Shown here: piece by piece, positions 34,228 through 42,977 of the stretch | Layout of the letters: every line of letters begins with the position of its first letter | Position numbering within the stretch: the first letter of the stretch is position 1 | NCBI GenBank assembly: GCA_050485685.1 | Contig: JBJHBW010000015.1 | Span: 1 to 64,000 of the forward strand | Source of the DNA: JBJHBP01 sp050485685 | GTDB taxonomy: Bacteria > Pseudomonadota > Gammaproteobacteria > Steroidobacterales > Rariloculaceae | Reading direction: 5' to 3' | Length of the DNA stretch: 64,000 nt | Made by a program: the position numbers and the translations under genes | The notes under the pieces: generated by a model | Seen by the model: only the letters and a program-made list of their open reading frames with translations | What the model was told of the DNA's origin: nothing | The model's database searches: none

Positions 34228-35484
34228 CTAGCCGGCCCACCATAATGACAGCCAGGGCCAGAATGCAATCATCACCACTGACACGAGCAGCACCAGAAAG
34301 AAGGGCAATGTCGCAAGATAAACCTCGATGATGTCCTTGCCGAACCGGTGACTGGCAATAAACAGATTCAGACCTACCGGCGGCGTCAGGTAGCCCAGTT
34401 CCATGGCCGCCAGAAAGACAATGCCAAGGTGCACGGGATGGATGTCGTACATCATCGCGACAGGCAGGATCAACGGCACGACCAGCACGATGGCAGAAAA
34501 GATGTCCAGAAAAGCTCCGAGAATCAGCAGGAACAGCAGCAACAGGAGCAGGAATGTCGTCCGCCCGGACACATATTCGCTGATCAGTTCGAACATGCGC
34601 TGCGGAACACCCGCATCGATCATGTAGTTCGTCGAAGCCAGGGACACGCCGAGGATCATCAGGATCGCGCCAACCAGGATCATGGATTCACGCGTGATCC
34701 GCGGCAGTTGCCGCAGTGGTATTTCGCGCAGGATCACGAACTCCACCAGCAATACGTAAACTGCAGTGACCGCCGCGGCTTCAGATACCGCGAAGTAGCC
34801 GCTGTAGATTCCGCCCAGAATCACGAACGGCAACGGCAGCTCCCAACGTGCGGCAGCCAGTGCACCGAGCACCTCGCGGCCGGACACCTTGCGATCGGGC
34901 ACCAGCAGGTGCCGATTACGCCAGTAGCTGTAAAGACACAGCACACCGACCATCAGCAAGCCGGGCAGAATGCCGGCAAGGAACAGATCGTCGACAGGAA
35001 CACCACCTACAACGCCATACAGAATCAGCGGCAAAGAGGGTGCAAACAGCAGCCCAAGGCTTCCTGCGGTTGTGACCAGGCCCAGCGTAAACTTGCTGTC
35101 ATAGCCCGCCTTGACCATTGCAGGGAAAAACAACGCTCCCAGCGCGATGATGGTGACGCCGGAGGCTCCGGTAAACGCCGTGAACAGCGCGCAGGTCGCC
35201 AGCGCAATCATCGCAAGCCCGCCGGGCAGCCAGCCCAGCAGCGCCTCGGAAAGCCTCACCAGGCGCCGCGGCGCGCCGCCCTCGCTGATCAGGAAGCCGG
35301 CGAAGGTGAACAGCGGGATCGCGACCAGGACCGGCATCTCTGCCAGACCGAAAAACTCCAGTGCCAAAACGGACAGGTCGATACCTGAGCCGTGGTATCC
35401 AAGCATTGCACTGGCGGCGATGATCGCGAACAGCGGTGTGCCGAGAAGGGCCAGCACCAGCAGCACAAGCGCAATCAGCAGCAT
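34228..35484 (-). CDS. TRAP transporter large permease subunit (DctM-like)
   Basis: This 418-residue membrane protein has about eleven TM helices spread over its length, with the DctM-type ends GTPLFAIIAASAMLGY and LDIFSAIVLVVPLILPVAM. TRAP transporters use a sodium gradient and a periplasmic binding protein. It follows the small permease by one base and is the third gene of a DctP-Q-M order, preceded by a TatT lipoprotein. Substrate unknown, but see the DctP entry. Confidence 0.93.
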   Translation of the reverse strand: MLLIALVLLVLALLGTPLFAIIAASAMLGYHGSGIDLSVLALEFFGLAEMPVLVAIPLFTFAGFLISEGGAPRRLVRLSEALLGWLPGGLAMIALATCALFTAFTGASGVTIIALGALFFPAMVKAGYDSKFTLGLVTTAGSLGLLFAPSLPLILYGVVGGVPVDDLFLAGILPGLLMVGVLCLYSYWRNRHLLVPDRKVSGREVLGALAAARWELPLPFVILGGIYSGYFAVSEAAAVTAVYVLLVEFVILREIPLRQLPRITRESMILVGAILMILGVSLASTNYMIDAGVPQRMFELISEYVSGRTTFLLLLLLFLLILGAFLDIFSAIVLVVPLILPVAMMYDIHPVHLGIVFLAAMELGYLTPPVGLNLFIASHRFGKDIIEVYLATLPFFLVLLVSVVMIAFWPWLSLWWAG

Positions 35485-35485
35485 G

Positions 35486-35983
35486 TCAGCGCCCGCCTGT
35501 CGCTTCGCTGGCGGCGTGCCAGAGATATCTCAACGCGATCACAGCAAAGCCCGCAGGCATGATCAGCTGCAGTATCCACGCAGGCCAGTTATCCACGAGC
35601 ACGTCACCGAACTCACGGGAGTCCGCGACAAATGCCCATGCATACCAGGCAAGCAGCACCATGACACCTGCCGTAAACAGGCAGGTCGCTACAGCCGCTG
35701 CACGACGTGCCAGCGGAGGGAAGTTGCGGGTCAGTACATCAATCGCGATATGGCGCCGTTCACGAGCGGCAGCCATCGCAGCCAGCAGGGCCAGCCAGAG
35801 TACCGCCAGGCGTATCGTGCCATCCGTCCACGCGAGGCCGATCGAGAACACGTTGCGCAGTACGATCTGCGAACTGGCCAATACGATCAGAAACACCAGA
35901 ATGGCGAGCAGCAGCGCGTCCTCGACTCGCGCGATAAACTGCCCGATGCGACTCAACCAAGTGGCTGACGGGGCGGGATGCAA
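35486..35983 (-). CDS. TRAP transporter small permease subunit (DctQ-like)
   Basis: This 165-residue protein has four TM helices (about 20-42, 60-77, 96-118, 135-155), the DctQ pattern. The loop after helix 2 holds RERRHIAIDVLTR, similar to the conserved HI.vD motif of this subunit. It lies between dctP and dctM in one operon. It partners with the large subunit and helps dock the binding protein. Confidence 0.9.
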   Translation of the reverse strand: MHPAPSATWLSRIGQFIARVEDALLLAILVFLIVLASSQIVLRNVFSIGLAWTDGTIRLAVLWLALLAAMAAARERRHIAIDVLTRNFPPLARRAAAVATCLFTAGVMVLLAWYAWAFVADSREFGDVLVDNWPAWILQLIMPAGFAVIALRYLWHAASEATGGR

Positions 35984-35993
35984 GAGTCAGTGC

Positions 35994-37028
35994 TCAGTCG
36001 GAAGCCTGTGACACCGTAGCCGCGCCGGCGCGATAATCCAGCAGCAGCGCGTGAATCCTGTCCAACATGCTGCCATCAACGTCGGCGCGACGCCTCAGCT
36101 GCGGGAATGTGCCTTCAATCGTTGCCCGCCAGCCGTCGATATCAGCATCCTGCACGGCGACGTAGCCAAGTCCGGCGTCTTCCAGTGCGCGACGCGCATC
36201 GATATTGTCCTGTCGTGACCGACGGTCCAGGTCCGCCATCACGCCTTCCATCACCTCGCGCACGATGGCCTGGTCGGCAGCAGTCAATGCGTTGAACCGT
36301 GCCGCGTCCAGTGCGAACACTCCCATGGAGTACGACACGGGCAGATCCGTCACGAAACGCGTCCGCGTGTGCCACTGCATGACCAACGCGACCACAGGCG
36401 ATGCCGCGACCACTTCCAGCAGACCGGTCTGCAATCCGGTCAGCACATCCGTCACCGGCAACACAACCGGGGACAGACCCATGGCTTCCATGGCCGCAAA
36501 ACTGATGGGATCGTTATCCGGCACCCAGACTTTGCGCCTGCGCAGGTGATCGACCGTGGTAACCGGCTGATTGGACATCAGTTTCGCGAAACCACCCTCT
36601 ACGAACCCGAATGTCACGAAACCGGCATCGTTCAGGCCCGCCTGCAGCTCGGCATCCATGCGCTCGCGCACATAGTCGACTTCTTCCAGGGACTGGAACA
36701 GCAGCGGAATCCCGTAGAGGTTCAGTGCAGTGTATCGGGCACCAAGCCCGCTGGCCGTGAAAGCACCTCCCTGCAGCTGCCCCAGACGTATGCGTCGCAA
36801 CACCTGAGCATCATTGCCCATCACGCCGCCAGGATAGAATCTGATCTGAACACGCCCATCGGTGCGATCACGAATCGTCGCGGCGCCGGCGCGCATCTGC
36901 TGCATCCAGTGCGAGCCATCCGGCGCAACGCTGGCGATACGAAATTCCGTCGTCTGCGCACCCACGGACGCCGTACCCAGCACCAGTAACGCCAGACAGG
37001 CAATGAAACCTCTCGCGAATCCTTTCAT
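35994..37028 (-). CDS. TRAP transporter periplasmic binding protein (DctP-like)
   Basis: This 344-residue protein has a signal peptide ending in GAQ (about residue 24) and a DctP domain after it: TTEFRIASVAPDGSHW, the GNDAQVLRRIRLGQLQGG region and a long C-terminal helix pair. In most DctP proteins an Arg in the K-(I/V)-R strand grips the substrate carboxylate. Here the sequence is RRKVWVP, with W168 at that place. That suggests a ligand that is not a simple carboxylate. The stop of tatT shares a base with this start. Confidence 0.9.
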   Translation of the reverse strand: MKGFARGFIACLALLVLGTASVGAQTTEFRIASVAPDGSHWMQQMRAGAATIRDRTDGRVQIRFYPGGVMGNDAQVLRRIRLGQLQGGAFTASGLGARYTALNLYGIPLLFQSLEEVDYVRERMDAELQAGLNDAGFVTFGFVEGGFAKLMSNQPVTTVDHLRRRKVWVPDNDPISFAAMEAMGLSPVVLPVTDVLTGLQTGLLEVVAASPVVALVMQWHTRTRFVTDLPVSYSMGVFALDAARFNALTAADQAIVREVMEGVMADLDRRSRQDNIDARRALEDAGLGYVAVQDADIDGWRATIEGTFPQLRRRADVDGSMLDRIHALLLDYRAGAATVSQASD

Positions 37029-37915
37029 CAGAAATACTCCTCTGCAGACGCCAGCAGCAGTTCCGCCTGACGCTGTGCCAGCACGTTGAACAGCGTGTAT
37101 CCCGGGGCCTGAACGGGCGCCGCCAATACAGCGTTGAGCAACCTGTCGTGCAAATCCTGATCAAACATCATGCGCGCATATCGGCGCGCGTACTCGACCT
37201 TCAATGAGAGATCGCGGCCACCGGAAAGTTCTATCGCGCGCTCGAAATGTGCCTGAGCCACTTCCGGCCTTCCGCCCAATGCCGGAGGACGCAGCGCATT
37301 CAATGTTCCCAGATAGCCGTGCACCGAACCCTGATCGTGCGTTTCATCCAGTTCCAGCACACGGCCCAGGGCCGCTTCCACCCAAGGCAGCTCGGCGACG
37401 GCGGACCAGTCTTCACTGGTCGCATCCAGGTGACTGAGCCAGCTGAGAGCGAACGCGTACAGCGCGTCTATGTCCCTGCGCCGAACCTGCTGCAACTGCT
37501 CAACGAAAGTCGGGTAATCCATGCCCTCCCACTGGCAGGCCGGACGGTATGACGCACAAATGGCCCGCTCGCCGTAACGACGGCCCTTCCCGGTCAGCTG
37601 CACAGCACGGTCAGGATCAGATTCAAAACGCGCACCGTATAGGGAAAAAAGCTGCGCGCCCGCCGACAGCAGGCCGGAATCATGGGGCCTCTGGCTGATT
37701 AAGCCGTCGATCAGCAGAAGATAGGAAGGGACTCCGTCACGAATAAGGACGGGATCGTCCTGATTGAGAATTGCTGCCGACAGTGTGTCCGCCGCGGCCG
37801 CCCCGATGAGGCGGCCGCATGCGGTCGTGGCCAGCATGGCGGCAAGTGCCACCGCGACCATGGCAGTGCGCTGCCACACGGGTCGGGAATGCTGCCGGAG
37901 CCGGGAAGCGCACAC
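37028..37915 (-). CDS. TatT-family TRAP-associated TPR lipoprotein
   Basis: I place the start at GTG 37915 because it puts Arg residues before the hydrophobic core of the lipobox (LATTAC); ATG 37861 is an alternative and neither has a clear ribosome site. The body is helical: LSAAILNQDDPVLIRDGVPSYLLLIDGL is typical of TatT, the TPR lipoprotein of TRAP systems described in Treponema. TatT trimers stack on the binding protein and may hold hydrophobic ligands. It is directly upstream of dctP and 50 bases after rplS, so some read-through from the ribosomal operon is possible. Confidence 0.85.
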   Translation of the reverse strand: MCASRLRQHSRPVWQRTAMVAVALAAMLATTACGRLIGAAAADTLSAAILNQDDPVLIRDGVPSYLLLIDGLISQRPHDSGLLSAGAQLFSLYGARFESDPDRAVQLTGKGRRYGERAICASYRPACQWEGMDYPTFVEQLQQVRRRDIDALYAFALSWLSHLDATSEDWSAVAELPWVEAALGRVLELDETHDQGSVHGYLGTLNALRPPALGGRPEVAQAHFERAIELSGGRDLSLKVEYARRYARMMFDQDLHDRLLNAVLAAPVQAPGYTLFNVLAQRQAELLLASAEEYF

Positions 37916-37942
37916 GATGACTTGTAGACCGGCGATCCGGTT

Positions 37943-37963
37943 CACGCGCGGGAAATGCGCGTG
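37943..37963 (-). terminator. Hairpin after rplS, possible weak terminator
   Basis: CACGCGC and GCGCGTG form a 7-bp stem with a 7-base loop immediately after the rplS stop. No T-run follows, so it may act as a processing or attenuation hairpin between rplS and the TRAP genes. Confidence 0.35.
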
Positions 37964-37964
37964 C

Positions 37965-38309
37965 TCAGACCTTTTCCTTGATACGCGCCGATTTGCCACT
38001 GCGATCGCGCAGGTAATAGAGCTTGGCACGACGCACGTCACCGCGACGCTTGACCTGAATGCTCGCAACCGCCGGGCTGTGCGTCTGGAATACGCGCTCC
38101 ACTCCCTCGCCATGCGACACCTTGCGCACCGTGAACGACGAGTTAAGGCCGCGATTGCGCTTTGCTATCACAACGCCTTCGTAGGCCTGCAGACGCTCAC
38201 GTTCGCCTTCCTTGACCCGGACCTGCACAACGACCGTGTCACCCGGCGCGAACTCCGGCACATCCTGTTTAAGCTGCTCACGCTCGAGCTCGTCAATCAC
38301 CCTGGCCAT
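37965..38309 (-). CDS. rplS: 50S ribosomal protein L19
   Basis: This 114-residue protein has standard length and sequence for bL19: MARVIDELEREQLKQDVPEF, FAPGDTVVVQVRV, and RNRGLNSSFTVRK. It sits at the 30S/50S interface. It is the last gene of rpsP-rimM-trmD-rplS, the universal bacterial order. Confidence 0.98.
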   Translation of the reverse strand: MARVIDELEREQLKQDVPEFAPGDTVVVQVRVKEGERERLQAYEGVVIAKRNRGLNSSFTVRKVSHGEGVERVFQTHSPAVASIQVKRRGDVRRAKLYYLRDRSGKSARIKEKV

Positions 38310-38342
38310 TTCTGATCCCCTTCTTCGCCGTTCCAGGCATCC

Positions 38343-39116
38343 TTAAGTGTCTGTTCCATCCGTGCCACATCGTGCCGCACGGCTCTCACTTCTGAATTCG
38401 TCCAGCAGCACGCGTTCCTCTTCGGTCAGCGTCCTTTGCTGCAGCAGCTGCGGTCGTCGCAGCCAGGTACGCCCCAGGGCCTGTTTCAGCCGCCAGCGCC
38501 GAACCTCTTCATGGTGCCCCCCGAGCAACACCTCGGGCACACGCATTCCGTCTATCTGTTCCGGGCGGGTGTATTGCGGGAAGTCCAGCAATTCACCCGT
38601 GAAGGAATCCTGCTCGGCGGACTGTTCATGTCCCAGCACACCGGGCAGCAACCTTACCACCGCATCGATCAGGACAGCAGCAGCCGGCTCGCCGCCGCTG
38701 AGTACGTAATCACCCAGCGACACTTCCTCCGGCACCTCGCCTTCAACGATCCGTTCATCCACTCCTTCGTAACGTCCGGCCACCAGCAACAGGCCCGGTG
38801 CCGCAGCCAGTTCGCGCGCGCAGGCCTGATCGAACGGCCTGCCCTGCGCGGTCAGCATCAGTTCCCGGCAACCGTTCGGCAATCGTGACCGCATGGCCCT
38901 GATGGCATCCCGCATGGGCTGATATCTCAGCACCATGCCCGGCCCACCGCCATACGGTCGATCATCGACCGTCCGGTGTCGGTCGGACGTGTAATCGCGC
39001 GGAGTCACCTGCTCCAGAGAATACACGCCGTTCTCCCGGGCCCTGCCTACCACGCCAAAACGCGTGACCGGCTCAACCAGCTCAGGGAACAGTGCGACAA
39101 CGCCGATGCGATACAC
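38343..39116 (-). CDS. trmD: tRNA (guanine-N1-)-methyltransferase
   Basis: This 257-residue SPOUT methyltransferase makes m1G37 in tRNA. The start is GTG. Key segments are VDDRPYGGGPGMV, the knotted cofactor site LLVAGRYEGVDER and LGDYVLSGGEPA, and the flexible QDSFTGELLDFPQYTRP. Its start is three bases after the rimM stop. Confidence 0.98.
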   Translation of the reverse strand: MYRIGVVALFPELVEPVTRFGVVGRARENGVYSLEQVTPRDYTSDRHRTVDDRPYGGGPGMVLRYQPMRDAIRAMRSRLPNGCRELMLTAQGRPFDQACARELAAAPGLLLVAGRYEGVDERIVEGEVPEEVSLGDYVLSGGEPAAAVLIDAVVRLLPGVLGHEQSAEQDSFTGELLDFPQYTRPEQIDGMRVPEVLLGGHHEEVRRWRLKQALGRTWLRRPQLLQQRTLTEEERVLLDEFRSESRAARCGTDGTDT

Positions 39117-39119
39117 GCG

Positions 39120-39668
39120 CTATTCCCACCAGGAAGGATCCCAATCCACGACGATCACCCTTTTCTCAGGATCAACGTCGATGACCGTCCTGTCCATCAC
39201 GAACGGTATCAGTCTGCCCGGTACTCCATCCAGAACCATCACGTCGTGCGCACCGGTACCGATCATGTGGTCCACCTGTCCCAGCAACCGGTCCTGCATG
39301 TCCACGACCTGCATGCCCTCCAGGTCCGTCCAGTAGTACTCGCCTGCCGCAAGCGCCGGCAGACTGTCGCGGCGCACCGCTATCGTCGCACCGATCAGCT
39401 CGCGCGCCGCATCCCTGTCCTCAACGCCTTCCAGCCCGACGACAACGCCCTTGCCGTGAAGCTGATGACCCGTCAGCGAAACCTCACGCTGCCGACCCTG
39501 GTGATTCAGTATCCAGGTGCTGTAACTGACGATATTGTCGCGCGGCTCTGTGAAGGAATGAACTCGAACCCAGCCGCGAACTCCGTACACGCCGCTGATG
39601 CGACCAAGCTCAACCAGACGCGGTGCGGTACCCGTCGCAGCCAACGTGTCCCCGCCGGTCGGGGACAT
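39120..39668 (-). CDS. rimM: 16S rRNA-processing protein RimM
   Basis: This 182-residue protein has the RimM N-terminal barrel (VELGRISGVYGVRGWVRVHS) and C-terminal PRC-barrel (YYWTDLEGMQVVD). RimM helps assemble the 30S head around S19. The N-terminal 15 residues are a short extra leader. It lies six bases after rpsP. Confidence 0.95.
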   Translation of the reverse strand: MSPTGGDTLAATGTAPRLVELGRISGVYGVRGWVRVHSFTEPRDNIVSYSTWILNHQGRQREVSLTGHQLHGKGVVVGLEGVEDRDAARELIGATIAVRRDSLPALAAGEYYWTDLEGMQVVDMQDRLLGQVDHMIGTGAHDVMVLDGVPGRLIPFVMDRTVIDVDPEKRVIVVDWDPSWWE

Positions 39669-39674
39669 GCCCGC

Positions 39675-39956
39675 TTACTCCGCGGCCTGCGCCTGTGGCG
39701 CTTCGCCCGGGCCGGTCTTGCGGTACTGCCTGATCAGCTGGTCGACCCGGCCCGACGCCTGGGCACCCTGCGACAACCAGTGTTCTGCGCGCGCCAGGTC
39801 AATCGCCAGGCGCGTTTCGCCGCCGGTCGCGATCGGATTGAAATAGCCGAGACGCTCGATGTATCGCCCATCGCGCCGGCTGCGGCCGTCCGTCACGACG
39901 ATGTGATAGAACGGGCGCTTCAACGCTCCGCCGCGTGATAGACGAATTCTCACCAT
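39675..39956 (-). CDS. rpsP: 30S ribosomal protein S16
   Basis: This 93-residue protein is bS16: MVRIRLSRGGALKRPFYHIVV, then DGRYIERLGYFNP, with a slightly extended Ala/Gln-rich C-terminus. It is the first gene of the operon. A predicted promoter about 107 bases upstream and an inverted repeat in the leader precede it. Confidence 0.98.
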   Translation of the reverse strand: MVRIRLSRGGALKRPFYHIVVTDGRSRRDGRYIERLGYFNPIATGGETRLAIDLARAEHWLSQGAQASGRVDQLIRQYRKTGPGEAPQAQAAE

Positions 39957-39992
39957 AACTCGTTGAACCTCAGATTTTGCCTAATCAGATGT

Positions 39993-40016
39993 TGCAGGTT
40001 TTTGCATATACCTGCA
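39993..40016. repeat. Inverted repeat in the rpsP leader
   Basis: TGCAGGT at 39993-39999 and ACCTGCA at 40010-40016 form a 7-bp stem with a 10-base AT-rich loop, about 37 bases before the rpsP start. It could be an mRNA hairpin or a protein-binding dyad. Function unknown. Confidence 0.45.
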
Positions 40017-40062
40017 TTCGCGGCGGGGCACAGTTAACCCTTCCGGCCGCGGGAAACGCGCA

Positions 40063-40092
40063 ATTCTACTGGTTTTGCCGCTGAAGTGTAAG
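40063..40092 (-). promoter_or_regulatory. Predicted promoter of the rpsP operon
   Basis: Minus strand CTTACA (40087-40092) and TAGAAT (40063-40068) are 18 bases apart, with start expected near 40056. This gives a leader of about 100 nt before rpsP. Confidence 0.45.
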
Positions 40093-40122
40093 CGTCGGGC
40101 GATATTTCCGACACGCCCCGTT

Positions 40123-41481
40123 TCAGGCGCCCGGACCGGGCCGGCCCTGCCCTTTCAGGACCCCGGCCAGCATTCGCTGCATGTTGCCGCCGCGGGAGAC
40201 CTTCTTCATGGTCTTTGCCAGCTGCTTGTGCTGCTTCAGCAGGCGGTTGACATCCTGCACCGAACTGCCCGCGCCCGCCGCGATCCGCCGTTTGCGGGAT
40301 CCATCGATCAGCATGGGCCGCCGACGCTCCAGCTTGGTCATCGAGTCGATGATGGCGATCTGGCGGCGTATCTGACGGTCATCGAACCCGGCGCCGGACA
40401 GCGCCTGAGGATTCACGCCGGGCAGCTTCTCGAGCAGCGCCCCCAGCCCGCCCATGTTCGTCAATTGTCCGAGCTGTTCACGCAGATCGTTCAGGTTCAG
40501 CTCGCGACCCTTCCTGACCTTGGTCGCAACCCGCTCCATGGCGTCGCGATCAACCTGCCGCTGCACCTGTTCGACAAATCCCACCACATCGCCCATCCCG
40601 AGGATGCGCGATGCGAAACGCTTCGGCGCAAACGTCTCCAGCGCGTCGAGCCGCTCTCCGGTACCGACCAGTTTGATGGGAAGACCGGTGACCTCGCGAA
40701 CGCTGAGCGCGGCGCCACCGCGCGCGTCACCATCCGCCTTGCTGAGTATCACTCCCGTCAGCGGCAGTGCCTCGTGGAAAGCGCGCGCTGAGTTGACGGC
40801 ATCCTGACCGGCCATCGCATCGAGCACAAACAGCGTTTCGACAGGAGACACGATGCGATGAATTGCACGCGCTTCTTCCATCAGCTGTTCGTCAATGTGA
40901 AGCCGGCCGGCCGTATCCACGATCAGCCAGCGACATCCTTGCCGTCGCGCTTCGGAAAGTGCCGCTTCCGCTATGGCCCGGGGATTCTGCTCGGTCGAGT
41001 CCAGCCAGGCGGCTCCAAGCTCGGTCGCAAGGCGTGCGAGCTGCTCGCGGGCAGCTGGACGATACACGTCCGTGCTCACCATGAGCACATCGTTATCACG
41101 TCGTTTGGGCAACATGCGCGCGAGCTTACCGGCCGTCGTGGTCTTGCCCGCGCCCTGCAGGCCCACCAGCATGACCACTGCGGGGGTCGTCGATGCCTGC
41201 GCAAGCCCGGCCTGCTCACCACCCAGTACACGCACCAGCTCATCGTTGACGATCTTGGTGAAGGCCTGGCCCGGATTCAGGCTTCGCGCCACTTCTTCGC
41301 CCAGGGCTCGCTGGCGCACGCGCTCCACCAGCGTCTTGACCACGGGCACGGCAACGTCGGCTTCCAGCAATGCCATGCGAATCTGACGCACGGTGTCCCG
41401 CACGTTGTCTTCCGTGATCCGCCCGCGGCCGCTCATGCGTCGCACCGCACCGGAAAGTCGCTCTGTCAGGCTCTCAAACAT
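40123..41481 (-). CDS. ffh: Signal recognition particle GTPase Ffh
   Basis: This 452-residue protein has the N domain, the G domain with GLQGAGKTTT, DTAGR and TKADGDARGG-like motifs (here SKADGDARGG), and a C-terminal M domain. The M domain binds the 4.5S RNA also encoded in this window (15730-15835). Its C-terminus is short and Gly-rich with few methionines after residue 420. It diverges from a CorC-type gene. The rpsP operon lies downstream on the same strand. Confidence 0.97.
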   Translation of the reverse strand: MFESLTERLSGAVRRMSGRGRITEDNVRDTVRQIRMALLEADVAVPVVKTLVERVRQRALGEEVARSLNPGQAFTKIVNDELVRVLGGEQAGLAQASTTPAVVMLVGLQGAGKTTTAGKLARMLPKRRDNDVLMVSTDVYRPAAREQLARLATELGAAWLDSTEQNPRAIAEAALSEARRQGCRWLIVDTAGRLHIDEQLMEEARAIHRIVSPVETLFVLDAMAGQDAVNSARAFHEALPLTGVILSKADGDARGGAALSVREVTGLPIKLVGTGERLDALETFAPKRFASRILGMGDVVGFVEQVQRQVDRDAMERVATKVRKGRELNLNDLREQLGQLTNMGGLGALLEKLPGVNPQALSGAGFDDRQIRRQIAIIDSMTKLERRRPMLIDGSRKRRIAAGAGSSVQDVNRLLKQHKQLAKTMKKVSRGGNMQRMLAGVLKGQGRPGPGA

Positions 41482-41614
41482 CCGCTACCCATCTTCGGCC
41501 CTCGAAGGGCCGCATTTCGACATACCCTCAAGTATAGGGGCTACATTTCCTTGACACACGATTTGCCGTTCGGACACTCTAGCGAACGGCTTTGGAATCA
41601 GGGGATCTCCGTTT

Positions 41615-42904
41615 TTGAGTGACGATGTTCCGCTAGAACCACTCTTCGGAATTCTTTTCGTACTGCTTGCCCTGTCGGCATTCTTCTCGAGCTCCGAAAC
41701 GGCGCTGATGAGCCTCAACCGGTATCGGTTGAGGCACAAGGCACGATCAGGTCACCGCGCAGCCCGGATTGCCGAGCGCCTGCTGCAGCGTCCGGATCGG
41801 CTGATAGGTCTGATCCTGCTTGGCAACAACCTTGTGAATCTCGCGGCCGCGGCCCTGGTTACGGTCATCTCCATCCGCCTCGGCGGCGAGCGGGCAATAT
41901 TTGCCGGCACGCTGATACTCACATTTGTGATCCTGATATTCGCCGAGGTCGCGCCCAAGACCATCGCCGCCCTGCATCCGCAGCGCCTGGCGTTCCCCGC
42001 GGCGCTGATCTATTACCCGCTGCTGAAAGTCACCTATCCGGTCGTCTGGTGCATCAATCTGTTCGCAAACGGCCTGCTGCGACTCGTTGGCGTGCACCCC
42101 GATCGCGGCACTTCGAACTCCCTGACATCGGACGAATTGCGCACGGTTCTGGCTGAAGCCGGCGTCATGATGCCCAGGCGACATCAGCGCATGCTGATCA
42201 GCATTCTGGACCTGGACGCCATCACGGTCGACGATGTGATGGTGCCGCGACAGGAAATCGTGGGCATAGATCTCGAACTGGACTGGGAAACCAATCTTGC
42301 CGTCATCCGCGATACAGAGTTCAACCGGCTGCCGGTCTACCGTGACGACATAGATAATCTGATCGGTGTCGTGCGCGTACGCAAACTGATGCCGGAAATC
42401 GCTCTTGGCACTCTGAACGAAGAACGTCTGCTCACCTTCCTGCGTGAGCCGGCCTTTGTACCCGAAAGCACACCCCTGAATCGGCAACTGCTGAACTTCC
42501 AGCAGACCCAGCGTCGTTCGGCCTTCGTCATTGACGAATACGGCGACATTCAGGGACTGATCACGACGGAAGACATCCTGCGAGAGATTGTCGGTGAATT
42601 CGACACCGGCGGCACGCCGCAGGACCTTGGTATCACACGCGAAAGCGAACACCAGTATGTCATCGAAGCAGGCGTCAACGTGCGGCAGCTCAATCGCCTG
42701 ATGTCCTGGCACCTGCCGACCGACGGGCCGAAGACGCTGAACGGTCTGATTCTGGAACGGCTGGAAACCATCCCCGAGGCAGGCGCGCGAGTCACGATTG
42801 CCGGCTACGTGATCGAAATACTGCAACGCGGTGAGAATACGATACGCAAAGTGCGTATCGTGCCGCCGGAATCGGCGCGCCGGAGTCACGCCGTACCGAT
42901 ATGA
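41615..42904 (+). CDS. CNNM/CorC-type membrane protein with CBS domains
   Basis: The start is TTG 41615 with GGGGA nine bases upstream; no ATG occurs before residue 32. The 429-residue protein has a DUF21 membrane domain with four helices (about 8-160), two CBS domains (about 200-320) and a CorC_HlyC domain at the end (345-420). The family includes E. coli YfjD (CorB) and is tied to magnesium or cobalt efflux. In many gammaproteobacteria a CcsA-like gene (ypjD) sits between ffh and this gene; it is absent here. Confidence 0.9.
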   Translation: MSDDVPLEPLFGILFVLLALSAFFSSSETALMSLNRYRLRHKARSGHRAARIAERLLQRPDRLIGLILLGNNLVNLAAAALVTVISIRLGGERAIFAGTLILTFVILIFAEVAPKTIAALHPQRLAFPAALIYYPLLKVTYPVVWCINLFANGLLRLVGVHPDRGTSNSLTSDELRTVLAEAGVMMPRRHQRMLISILDLDAITVDDVMVPRQEIVGIDLELDWETNLAVIRDTEFNRLPVYRDDIDNLIGVVRVRKLMPEIALGTLNEERLLTFLREPAFVPESTPLNRQLLNFQQTQRRSAFVIDEYGDIQGLITTEDILREIVGEFDTGGTPQDLGITRESEHQYVIEAGVNVRQLNRLMSWHLPTDGPKTLNGLILERLETIPEAGARVTIAGYVIEILQRGENTIRKVRIVPPESARRSHAVPI

Positions 42905-42977
42905 TTCGCGCGTCGGGACATGCAGTCCTGAATTCAGCTGCCTGCTGGATACGTCAGGCGGCGTACGACGCCCGATC

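Noticed and set aside
34348..35388. 346-codon plus-strand open frame opposite the TRAP permease
   Set aside because: Extremely Gln/Arg/His-rich because it is antisense to hydrophobic codons; not a protein-like sequence.
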